Positions 17,798 to 26,677 of a stretch of DNA of 54,946 nt are shown one piece after another (the first letter of the stretch is position 1; each line of letters begins with the position of its first letter). The translations under genes and the position numbers were made by a program. The notes beneath the pieces are model-generated. The model had not been told where the DNA came from. It saw nothing but the letters and a program-made list of their open reading frames with translations, and made no database searches. The DNA is from Planctomycetia bacterium (GTDB lineage Bacteria > Planctomycetota > Planctomycetia > Pirellulales > Thermoguttaceae): assembly GCA_030527105.1 (NCBI GenBank), contig JAUNBK010000017.1:1-54946 (forward strand), written 5' to 3'.

Positions 17798-19282
17798 TTA
17801 AGGAATTCGGAATAAAATTCTCCGAACGATATCGCGATCGTCTTGTCGCGCGGGGTCGTTCGGAGCTCTTTTTTTCTCGTACCCCCGCCCCGCAATGAGG
17901 ACGGAATCCCCCTTTTTGGCGGTCGAAAGCGCGTGAAGAATGGCGTCGCGCCGACTCTCACACCGAAAAACCTTTTGTGTCACCGCACTTTTGCACTCAA
18001 AATTCAGACCGTCCGAGTCGTCTGGTCTGTTCTCCTCCGCAAGGAAAACGAGGTCGGCATACTTCGCCGCAAGGAGCTCCATTGCCGACCGGGAGCCAGA
18101 ACCTTCTCGAGGCGTGGCGCTCATGACACAATAAATCCGCCCGCGAGTCACTTCGCGCAGAAATTCAAGCGTCGAACGTAATTCTTCCGGCGCGGCGGCG
18201 CGATCAATAAAGACGCTATAATTCTGCCCACAATCAATGCGCTCCATGCGACCAGGGATGAGATCGACGGATTCCACACCCTTCAAAACGTCCGCAAATT
18301 GGATTCCCAAGCGCAAACCAACCGCAATTGCCGCGAGACAGTCGTAAATGTAGTGATTTCCCACGATTCGTGTGCGCAAAGGAGCGGTTTGGTCGCCTGC
18401 AGAGACGAGGAGCGTTTGTTCCGAAGTGCCTTGCTCGATAATCGCGCCCGATACGTCGGCGGAGTTGTGGAGGCCGTAGGTCAAAATGGGGATATCGAGC
18501 CAACTCGCGGCTTCGGCACAAATCGGGTCGTCCGCGTTGAGAATCGCCACGCCGTCGCGCGAGAGGTACTCGAAAATCCGCATCTTCGCTTTGCGATACT
18601 CACACAACGAGCGGTGGTATTCAAGGTGCGCTCGAAGGATATTCGTGACGCAAATGGTTCCGAACGAAACGGACTCCAACCGCGAAAGGGCAAGTGCTTG
18701 GCTAGAAACTTCCACCACTGCGTGAGAGCAGCCGTTGGCGATCATGCGCGCGAGCCAACTTGCCGTGCGTTTCGGAGGGAGGAGCGAGATCGAATTGGGT
18801 GAGGCGTCGACGCCATCGAACACGCCGAGAGAACCCAACATACCGACGTTTCGACGCGCGGCACCGAGGATTCCAGCGATGAGGCAGGAGGTCATTGTTT
18901 TTCCGCTCGTCCCCGTCACACCTATCATTTCAAGTTTGCGCGAGGGAAAACCAAAAAGCGCGTGGCACGCTCGCGCATAAGCAGCTTCCACTTCCTCGAC
19001 GACCAGAAGGGGAACCAACTCCTCGTTGGGCGTCATTCGAAAAGGATTCCCCGTCATTTCGGGCACGACAAGCGCTTTTGCGCCACGCCGAATCGCATCG
19101 TCCAAGAGAGCGTCGAGCATTCCGTTTGTTGCGTTGCACGCGAAGAAAACGTCCCCTTCTTGAACCTTTTCCACATCGGAGACGGCATTGAGCATCGTGA
19201 AATCATCGGCTCCAAACATCTCCGCGCATGGAAACAATTTTCGAAGACTGACGGGGGAAATTCCTTGAAAACAAGATTGCAT
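17798..19282 (-). CDS. Divergent MurE-like Mur ligase
   Basis: This protein of about 494 residues has MurE length and layout: an N-terminal UDP-binding-type domain (VSDVEKVQEGDVFFACNAT), a central ATPase with P-loop GVTGTSGKTMTS, and a C-terminal domain. The start at 19282 has AAAGGA 9 nt upstream. Several signature residues differ from classical MurE. EVSSHAL reads EVSSQAL, the DHLDYH block reads AHLEYH, and DYAHTPDAL reads DRAAAPEEL. DNPR reads ENRP. The carbamylated-lysine region (YRKAKMRIF) is kept. Classical MurE adds diaminopimelate or lysine to UDP-MurNAc-dipeptide. This copy may be a paralogue with another substrate or reduced activity. Confidence 0.8.
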   Translation of the reverse strand: MQSCFQGISPVSLRKLFPCAEMFGADDFTMLNAVSDVEKVQEGDVFFACNATNGMLDALLDDAIRRGAKALVVPEMTGNPFRMTPNEELVPLLVVEEVEAAYARACHALFGFPSRKLEMIGVTGTSGKTMTSCLIAGILGAARRNVGMLGSLGVFDGVDASPNSISLLPPKRTASWLARMIANGCSHAVVEVSSQALALSRLESVSFGTICVTNILRAHLEYHRSLCEYRKAKMRIFEYLSRDGVAILNADDPICAEAASWLDIPILTYGLHNSADVSGAIIEQGTSEQTLLVSAGDQTAPLRTRIVGNHYIYDCLAAIAVGLRLGIQFADVLKGVESVDLIPGRMERIDCGQNYSVFIDRAAAPEELRSTLEFLREVTRGRIYCVMSATPREGSGSRSAMELLAAKYADLVFLAEENRPDDSDGLNFECKSAVTQKVFRCESRRDAILHALSTAKKGDSVLIAGRGYEKKRAPNDPARQDDRDIVRRILFRIP

Positions 19283-19550
19283 CCTGATGGTCCTTTGGAT
19301 TATTTTATCATTTTGCGCGAAATCCCAACGTGCCGACGACCGCCACTGAGGTGCTGCGCGATGGCTCGCCAAACTTCACGAAAATCGAAGATCAAAATAC
19401 GATGGGCGTATAAACGACACCATGTGGCGCGTCAAAAACCACACGTGGAGGGTATCTTTTTTTGCCGTTTTTGTCAAGAGGAATATTTTAATACTTCTTG
19501 TCGGAGTTTTTGGTTCCGTGCCAGTATGGAAAAAAAAAGAGTCGCCACGC

Positions 19551-20603
19551 TCACAGATTTTCGTCCTGAAAGAAATTATCGGCAGCGGCGCGAAATTCCT
19601 CCGCTGTCGTTGCTTGCTGAATGGCGATTCGGAACTTCCGCGCGTTTGGCAAACCCGCTCCGTAGCATGGCGCGAAACGTCGCATCAAAATCGTCGCTTC
19701 CGACTCGGAATGTTGCTCGAGAAGGATCGCGAAGTGCTCGAGCAAAAGCTCTTTTTGCTCCTGAGGCGTCGGAAGGTGGAGAGAATCCTCATCGCAACGC
19801 TGGTGGAGCAAGTCGTCCGCTTGGCGAAAAATCCACGGCTTTTGGAGAGCGGCTCGACCAATCATCACCCCATCCACGCCGTAGGTTTGGAGGGCGCGCA
19901 CGGCTGCCTGCGGCGTGCGAATGTCGCCGTTGCCAATGAGAGGAATGCGCTTCAACCTTTGTTTCACCTCGGCAATCTTCTCCCAATTCGCCTCGCCGGA
20001 GTACATTTGGTCGGCAGAGCGTCCATGAAGCGTAAGCGCCGCAACGCCGGACTCCTCCAGCGCGAGCGCATTTTCGACCGCATTGAGCGAGTCGGCAGAG
20101 AAACCAAGCCGAAATTTTGCCGAGACGGGAACCCCCTCTGCTGCCTCGACCACCGCACGTGCAAGAGTTGCCATGCGCTCAGGATATTGAAGGAGCCACG
20201 CTCCGCTTTGCGCCTTCTGCACGACATCCGGCATCGGGCAGCCAAAATTGATATCGATCACCTGCACGTCGAATTGGTCGAGGAGTTTGCGCGTCAATTC
20301 CGCCATGGGAGCGGGCTGATTGTCCCAAATCTGGATCGCGAGCGGGATTTTGGGGGAGTTTTGTGCTTCGAGATTTCCTCGTCGCGTGGGGTTATTTTTG
20401 GGAGGGAGACCCCAAAGGCGACCGTTGAGAGTTTTTCGCCTTCGTTCGATTTCGAGCGCTCCCCGCGCGTGAATCATTTCGACCGCCAGCAGCCCCACCC
20501 CGCCGAATCTCGACAAAATCCGCCGAAACGCATCGTTGCTAAACCCCGCCATGGGCGCTTGCAGAAAAGGTGTCGGAAGCGTGAGGGTGCCGATTTTTAT
20601 CAT
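19551..20603 (-). CDS. dusB: tRNA-dihydrouridine synthase (DusB type)
   Basis: This 350-residue flavoenzyme reduces uridines in the tRNA D-loop. It has QAPMAGFSNDAFRRI at residues 15-29, the catalytic cysteine C122 in DINFGCPMPDVV, PVSAKFRLGF, and LTLHGRSADQMYSGEANWE. The FMN phosphate-binding region is present as PLIGNGDIRTPQAA and GVDGVMIGRAALQKPWIF. Length and motifs fit the DusB branch, though assignment among Dus subtypes is by resemblance. Upstream and downstream gaps are about 180 and 270 bp and hold no clear promoter on this strand. Confidence 0.92.
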   Translation of the reverse strand: MIKIGTLTLPTPFLQAPMAGFSNDAFRRILSRFGGVGLLAVEMIHARGALEIERRRKTLNGRLWGLPPKNNPTRRGNLEAQNSPKIPLAIQIWDNQPAPMAELTRKLLDQFDVQVIDINFGCPMPDVVQKAQSGAWLLQYPERMATLARAVVEAAEGVPVSAKFRLGFSADSLNAVENALALEESGVAALTLHGRSADQMYSGEANWEKIAEVKQRLKRIPLIGNGDIRTPQAAVRALQTYGVDGVMIGRAALQKPWIFRQADDLLHQRCDEDSLHLPTPQEQKELLLEHFAILLEQHSESEATILMRRFAPCYGAGLPNARKFRIAIQQATTAEEFRAAADNFFQDENL

Positions 20604-20717
20604 GGATGCCGACTCTTATCGTGGATATCGTTCTCTTTTTTTGTGTATATTCGGCTCGAATGCGGTCAAATTCCCGAAAAAAACCAATTTTTTCTCGAAA
20701 AAGCGAAAAAACCCCCG

Positions 20718-20745
20718 TTGAATTCCTTCCAGGAGAGGGTATAAT
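20718..20745 (+). promoter_or_regulatory. Sigma-70-type promoter for the TPR gene
   Basis: TTGAAT and a perfect TATAAT are separated by 16 nt. The GTG start at 20784 is about 40 nt downstream, with GGAGG at 20773-20777. Confidence 0.75.
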
Positions 20746-20783
20746 GGTTATAGTGTTGTAATGTATTTTGTCGGAGGTTGGTC

Positions 20784-21329
20784 GTGCGGAAGAATCTCAG
20801 CGCAATTCGCTTGAAAAGGATAGCGCTCCGAGCCGAAGGGTTCTTGGAGTTGAACATGCCCCAGCACGCACTTGCGGAAATTCAAAAGGCAGGCAAGATG
20901 GACGTCGAATTCAGCCCACACCTCTTGTTTTTGGAGGGTTCCGCTCTCTTCCAAGAGCGGCGATACAGCGAGGCGCTTTATCCTTTGGGACAGGCGGTGC
21001 TACTTGAGCCAACGGAAGTGAAACTTTGGCTACTCATTGGATCCTGCCAAAAACGCATCGGGCGTTGCGATCTCGCGATTGAGTCGCTTGAGAATGCGCT
21101 CGTCATTCAGCCAAACTCCACCGTCGTGCTGTATAATCTCGCGATGTACCATGCTTTAGCCCAACAAGAGACCGAGGCTCTCAAGTATCTTGCGCGGTGT
21201 TTCTTTCTCGACCCGCAATTTAAGGAGCACATGAAAAAGGAGCCTTGTTTTGATCGTTTGCGCGATAACGAGGCGTTTCGAGACCTCATGCGCGAGAGGG
21301 ACGAAGACGAGGCGGGTTCGACCTCTTGA
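20784..21329 (+). CDS. TPR-repeat protein
   Basis: This protein of 181 residues consists of three to four tetratricopeptide repeats. Examples are SALFQERRYSEALYPLGQAV, LLIGSCQKRIGRCDLAIESL and LYNLAMYHALAQQETEALKY. It ends in an acidic tail (RERDEDEAG). There is no signal peptide or membrane segment, so a cytoplasmic scaffolding role is likely but unproven. A TTG at 20778 directly abuts GGAGG, so the GTG at 20784, 6 nt after GGAGG, is the better start. Its own promoter lies at 20718-20745. Partners cannot be inferred from the neighbours. Confidence 0.82.
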   Translation: MRKNLSAIRLKRIALRAEGFLELNMPQHALAEIQKAGKMDVEFSPHLLFLEGSALFQERRYSEALYPLGQAVLLEPTEVKLWLLIGSCQKRIGRCDLAIESLENALVIQPNSTVVLYNLAMYHALAQQETEALKYLARCFFLDPQFKEHMKKEPCFDRLRDNEAFRDLMRERDEDEAGSTS

Positions 21330-21441
21330 GTTTGGCGTTGCAATGCGGTGCAAAAAACCACCTCCCCTGCGCGTCTTTTTGCCCTATTTTTCATTTTTTT
21401 GTGAATTTTTAAAATTTCCCCAAAAAAACGGGGGTTTTCTC

Positions 21442-21469
21442 TTGACTTTTGAAATTTTCGGTGCATACT
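21442..21469 (+). promoter_or_regulatory. Probable promoter of the PEP-CTERM protein gene
   Basis: TTGACT and CATACT are separated by 16 nt. The ATG at 21516 is about 45 nt downstream and has AGGAG 7 nt before it. Confidence 0.5.
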
Positions 21470-21515
21470 ACATGGTTATGAGGGTCGTTTGAAACTATTT
21501 CATAGGAGAAACAAT

Positions 21516-24500
21516 ATGTTCGGAGAAAAAAAACGAAGCGCGCTCCCCACTCTTTGTGTTAAGATAGCGGGGGGGGGGGGGGATAGGCAGACGCGACTGT
21601 GTCGTAATTCATATCATTCTCTTTGCACTCGCGTGCTCTCTGGCGCTTGGCTGGGGAAAAAACGCGGCGGCGCAGTATGAGGAGGTGGACTACGGCTTCT
21701 ACAGCAACACCAACGCGCGGAGCATTCTAGAAATGCTAAGCGCGAAGTTGGTCCTCTCGTCTACGGGAGCGCCCAGCACGTCCATCGGGCTGTCGTCGTG
21801 GTACGATGTTGATAATCGCTCTGCGCTCACGGGATCATATGATCGCGTCGCGTTCTATATTGAGCTAACGCAGGCGTCAAATGATGTGACGCAGTGGATG
21901 CTCGTGACCATGGACAACTACACGGAGGGCGACCTGAGTAAACTTGCGATTCGTCGTAATACCGTGGAGGACTTTAAACCCTCTATTCAGACGGTGGTCT
22001 CCAACGCGAATGCGTACGCGTGGTCGAACGCCGACTGGACGGCGAACTCCATGAACCTCTTTGGTTCCACCACGAAAGACACCGTCCTCTCCGTCACGGG
22101 AGTCAACGCCATCATCGAATTTTGGTCGTCTGGCTATGGTGGTGGTCTTTCCACCAATCTGCCGGGCATCGCTGGAAACGGCTCTGCTTACGACCATAAC
22201 GACACCATGAACGGTGACGGCACCGACGACGGGCACGGGAGTTATCAAGTCCATTTGTACAATTCGACCAACAATACGGCGCAAACCGCTTTCGCGATCA
22301 ATCACTATCGTTTTTCCGATCACCAAATGGGAATCGGCACTAACACCAGCGGAAGTCCAGACTGGACGAACCGAAATACCTCGAGTATGTATTCTTCCCT
22401 AACGCTCCAAATGTTCGTGCTTTCCGACTTGGAGACAGGCTCATACATTTGGGAGAGTGACACAGGAAATTGGACAGACACGGTTTGGCAGGCTCCAGAC
22501 GGAAACTCGCATACGGACACGCCGGGGAGTGACAGCCCGGTGTATTTGGCGAGAGGAAGCGTCACGCTTGGTGATGGAACGACCGCAGCGGTCGGGAAAA
22601 TCACGACGGGGAGTGCCGCCACGCTCACTTTGGGTGGCAGCCTGAGTGCGCAGGGGGGGAGCATTTCGAACCTCGCGGTGTCGGGCGCAAATGCGAATCT
22701 CACCAACCTTTCGACCTCGGAAGCGCTCTCACTCCAGTCGATCACGGGAGACACCACCTCCACCCTCACGCTCGGCGGCAGCATTGCGTTCACGCCCCTC
22801 TCTGGCGCTCCGATTGATTATGCGGGCAAGCTCGCGGGCGGCGCCACGATCGAGCAAACCCGAGGGCAGGTTTATCTCTCGGGCGACAATTCCGCCTTCT
22901 CGGGAACCTACACCGTTGCGGCAGGTTCGCTCTCCGTCGCCAATTCCTCGTCGCTCATCGGCAACACCACCGGAACGCTCCTCGTCAAGTCGGGCGCAGG
23001 GCTGGGGTTGGTTCTTGGCGATGGAGGTTTCGCGACTGCGGACGTCGAAAGGATTGCCGCGTCGGGTGTCGTGGAGACCGGAGCGTACGTCGGAATTGCG
23101 GTGCAAAGTGGTACGCAGGATTTCGCCGGGTCGTTCGCGTCGAGCTTCAATTTTGCGAAGACGGGAGCGGGGCGCCTCAACGTCACGAGCAACATGGGCA
23201 CTCTCTCGAGTGTCAGGGTTTTTGAGGGCGCAATGGCGCTTCAGGGCGGCGGAGCATTTTCGGGGGATGTTGTCGCGAACAAGGGTGCCCAATTCGTCTA
23301 CAACAATGGCGCAGGGTCCGACACGGTGGTGAGTAACTTCATTTCTGGCGACGGCGAGTTGGTCATCGAAAGCGGGACGGTACGATACACCACCGCTTCT
23401 CCAAGCGTGAATCGCAACGGCAGTTCGGTCACTTTCGACACCGCCACGCGCCTTGAAGTTGCGCAAGCGACCGTCAAATCTGGCGCGACGCTCTACTTTG
23501 GTGATGGTGCCTATCCACAATCGACTGTTCCAACGACCTTCAACATCGAAGCGGGCGGAACGTTGGAGTTTAATAACCAGACCAACACGACTCTTAATCA
23601 CGTCGCAGGGCACTCCCTCAATGATGCTGAGGCGAAGATGACGATCACGGGCAGCGGAGTCTTCAAAAAAACTGGCGCAGGAATCACCGCCACGTACCTC
23701 CAGCGGGCAACAACGGCTACTGGTTTCGAGATGCGAATGAGCGAAGGGGGTTGGGTCGATGTGAGCGCTGGCACTCTCATCAACGGCGGCTGGAGCACTT
23801 CCTCCACTTGGAGGGATAACAAGGGGTCGCTCCACATTGCTGAGGGCGCAACCGTCAACTTGTGGGATGGGCATCAAATCATCGTCGACAGTCTCACGGG
23901 CAGCGGGACTCTCGAACGCGGGTCAATTCAATTCGGAATCGCGAACAACATGAATTCCACCACTTACGGCGTCGCGGACAACACGGCGACTTTCAGTGGA
24001 ATCATTCGCGATACTGATAGTGCTAATCAAATGAGAGGAACGAACCTGACGAAAGTCGGAACCGGGACGCAAATCTTGAGTGGAAACAACACTTATGCCG
24101 GGACGACGACGGTTTCTGCGGGCACGCTCCAATTCGGCGCAGGTGGCGACACCGGAACGATCGGAACGGGTGCCGTCACAGTTTCTGCCGACGCGTCGCT
24201 CATTTTCGACACGACCGCCGCGCAGACGGGCAAGGGTGCTTTGAGCAATGCAGGCACGGTCACGAATCGAAAGAATACGACGCTCGAATTCTCATCGATA
24301 ACGGGGGTCGGGACCTTCAATCTTGAGGCGGGAACGCTGCGTTCTTCCTATTTGGGCGGCGCGACGTACAACGTCTCAAGCGGTGCGCGGGTGGAAAACA
24401 CCGTTGCCGAGGGAGCGAGCACGACTTTGAACGCAAATCTCAGCGGCGACGGCACGTTCGTGAAATCTGGGAGCGGAACGCTCGTGTTGCAAAATGCGAT

Positions 24501-25890
24501 GCCCTTGGCGATGGAACTCGCGGGCGGAACGCTGTCCACGTCGACTTGGAGCAATATCACCTCCGCGCCCCAAATCCAAGTGTCAGAGGACTCGACGATT
24601 ACGATTCCCGCACATCGAGACGTGAATCCTTGGACGCTCACGCTCTACAAAGGGAGTAACTCTAATCATGCGCACATCGAACCAACGGACGACCTCACGG
24701 GCGTGACCGTCTACACCGCCAACGGTGGGGATAGCGCTCCTGTGGGTTTCCGAGGGACCACTCAACCGACATCGTACGATATGGCAGAAGCCGCGAACAA
24801 TACGTCGAATGATGCCGTGCGAAGTTATCTTCCCAACAATTCGACGCTTTCTTACACAACGGAAGTGTATATCCCTGAAGATATTGAGATTGATATCCGG
24901 GGGTATTTCGATGATCGGGCGGGGCTTTTCATCTGTCCGGTTAACGAAGACGGTACTTTGGGGGACTGGAGAACGCTCAGCGCCTTTGGCAAGGACTTTA
25001 ACTCCTCGGCGACCGGTCAATTAATCGATGCGGGAACTTATATTCTCGATGCGCGGGTGGGAGATGTCGGCGGTAACGCTTATGCACCAGCCAACGTCCG
25101 TTCGCCCGACGGAACGGTGATCGGGTTGGGTATCCGCACCACTGGCGGGTCCCTCACGGGGAACTATTACTTGCCCTTGGTGATCAATCAAACGACTGGC
25201 TCGCTCGCGTTTGCGGATGATCAGATTATCTCCGCGAATATGGACACGAAAATGGCTGCCAATCTTGAAATCAACAACATCGTCGTTGACGCAGACAAAG
25301 TGCTCACGCTCGACAACCCCCACGCGAACCACGCTAGCGTGAATCTCACCGCAGACTTCGGCGGCACGGGCACGCTGTCCCTCACCAACTCCTCTGGCAA
25401 CAATGATATCCCCTTCGATCTCGCGATAACGTCGGATTCCGGGAGTCTTGAGATTGCGGATGCGATGAAATTCACGGGTTCTGCGGACGTTGGCGGCGAT
25501 TTGACGATTGGCGACGGAGCGTATTTCACGGCTGATCTCGGCGACGGGACGGACTACGCCACGCTCCTGAGTGCTGGCGGTAGCGTGTCCATTGGGGATG
25601 ATTTTCTCCTCACGATTCTCTACAACGGCGCGGTTCCAGATGGAATTATGACGTACGACATTGTCTCTGGTGTCGAGGGCGTGACGCTAGGAGATGATGC
25701 GCTTGTCGATTTTGTCTTCGGAGACGACGCACTCCGCGGCTTCATGCAGTGGGGCGACAACGGTGCTTGGCAGTTGGTTTTAGGCAGCGCGGCGAGCATC
25801 CCGGAGCCTTCCACGTGGGCGCTTTTGGTTTTGGGCTCTGTCGGAATGCTATTCTTGCGCCGATCCCGACGACTTGCGGCGGCAAAATAA
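21516..25890 (+). CDS. Giant PEP-CTERM protein with autotransporter-associated strand repeats; frame broken by G14 tract
   Basis: The likely full gene encodes about 1,458 residues. Its ATG at 21516 follows AGGAG, but the frame breaks in a run of 14 G at 21569-21582. With 13 G the frame continues into a signal peptide (VVIHIILFALACSLALGWG, then NAAA as cleavage site). As given, the long open frame starts at a weak GTG at 21685 that abuts GGAGG and lacks the signal peptide. Numbered from 21685, strand repeats such as TKVGTGTQILSGNNTYAGTT lie near residue 790. The end carries PEPSTWALLVLGSVG and RRSRR, a PEP-CTERM sorting signal near residue 1375. It is a cell-surface or exported protein of unknown role. 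No exosortase gene is in the window. Confidence 0.75.
21569..21582 (+). repeat. G14 homopolymer inside the N-terminal coding region
   Basis: Fourteen G residues lie between the start codon at 21516 and the signal peptide. The length decides whether the two are in frame: 13 or 16 G gives an intact protein, 14 gives a stop at 21680. Confidence 0.9.
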
Positions 25891-25916
25891 TAGCATTGCG
25901 GTTGGTTTTATGTCGA

Positions 25917-25957
25917 AAAAAGGCGCGCTCTTGAAAATTCCAGAGCGCGCTTTTCGT
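25917..25957 (+). terminator. Rho-independent terminator after the PEP-CTERM gene
   Basis: A 9-bp perfect stem GCGCGCTCT/AGAGCGCGC (25923-25931 with 25942-25950) is followed by TTTTCGTTT. It lies 33 bp after the stop codon and is preceded by an A-run, so it may work on both strands. Confidence 0.8.
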
Positions 25958-25993
25958 TTGCGCCTGTGCGCTGCATTGCATCTCGGGGGGCAC

Positions 25994-26022
25994 TTGCGCT
26001 CGGCGCTATAATGTGTTATGAT
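25994..26022 (+). promoter_or_regulatory. Probable promoter for desulfoferrodoxin
   Basis: TTGCGC and TATGAT are separated by 17 nt. A perfect TATAAT also lies at 26007-26012 but lacks a matching -35. The gene starts at 26075. Confidence 0.5.
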
Positions 26023-26074
26023 ATCTTTTGTGGATATAAATATCGTTCCATGGTTGTTTTTTAAGGAGAGTTTT

Positions 26075-26500
26075 ATGTCAGAAGTGAAGAAAATTTACAA
26101 TTGTTCCATCTGTGGCAATCAGGTCGAGCTTCTCATCGATGGTGGTGGAGAGCTTGTGTGCTGTGGCGAGCCGATGGAGCTTTTGGACAAGACGAGCGAA
26201 GCGTCTAAAAACGAGCGCCACGACATTGTGGTGAGTGAAATACCCGGCGGAATTAAGGTCACGATTGGGCAGCCCGAACCGCACGTGATGACGCCCGCGC
26301 ACTTCATTCAGTGGATTGAGTGCTGGGTGGGAAAACACATCTTCCGCAAGGAACTCCCCCCGGAAGGCGCGCCGGAAGCTGTATTTATGATTTCCGAATA
26401 CACAAAAGATGGCGAAACGCCTCGCGTCCGCGCGTTTTGCAACCTGCACGGGATTCGTTTTTGCGATAAATGCGAGTCCGAAGGCGCTTGCGAAAAATAA
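26075..26500 (+). CDS. dfx: Desulfoferrodoxin (superoxide reductase)
   Basis: This 141-residue iron protein reduces superoxide to hydrogen peroxide without making oxygen, a typical defence of anaerobes. The N-terminal desulforedoxin domain binds one iron through the cysteines of CSICG and VCCGEPM. The superoxide-reductase domain keeps its iron ligands: His in NERHDIVV, two in PHVMTPAHFIQWIE, and Cys and His in FCNLHG. The C-terminal CDKCESEGAC adds three cysteines beyond the usual end. ATG at 26075 is preferred over an upstream start because AAGGAGAG precedes it and the family begins here. It lies alone with a promoter and a hairpin after it. Confidence 0.92.
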   Translation: MSEVKKIYNCSICGNQVELLIDGGGELVCCGEPMELLDKTSEASKNERHDIVVSEIPGGIKVTIGQPEPHVMTPAHFIQWIECWVGKHIFRKELPPEGAPEAVFMISEYTKDGETPRVRAFCNLHGIRFCDKCESEGACEK

Positions 26501-26517
26501 CGCTCCTTTTCCACTTA

Positions 26518-26547
26518 CTTCTGCCGGAGAACGTTCTTCGGCAGAAG
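26518..26547 (+). terminator. Terminator-like hairpin after desulfoferrodoxin
   Basis: A 9-bp stem CTTCTGCCG/CGGCAGAAG (26518-26526 with 26539-26547) encloses a 12-nt loop. It is not followed at once by a T-run; T-rich sequence starts about 23 nt later. Confidence 0.55.
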
Positions 26548-26594
26548 AAAATTGGAGAAATTCGGGATTTTTTGATTTTTTCTCTCAATGCCCC

Positions 26595-26623
26595 TTGTCT
26601 CGGAGGGGAAAAAATGCTAAAAT
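26595..26623 (+). promoter_or_regulatory. Sigma-70-type promoter for the VIT-VWA gene
   Basis: TTGTCT and TAAAAT are separated by 17 nt. The start at 26678 is about 55 nt downstream, with GGAGG 8 nt before it. Confidence 0.6.
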
Positions 26624-26677
26624 CGAACTTGGTTGTGGTTCCCGAATTCACAAAGTTTTCTTTTGGAGGTTCTTGTC

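Noticed and set aside
19422..20744. Plus-strand frame of 440 codons opposite dusB
   Set aside because: The antisense strand carries all DusB motifs; the plus frame is Arg-rich shadow sequence.
22729..23877. Minus-strand frame of 382 codons in the PEP-CTERM gene
   Set aside because: It is antisense to a repeat-rich coding region and its composition is that of a shadow frame.
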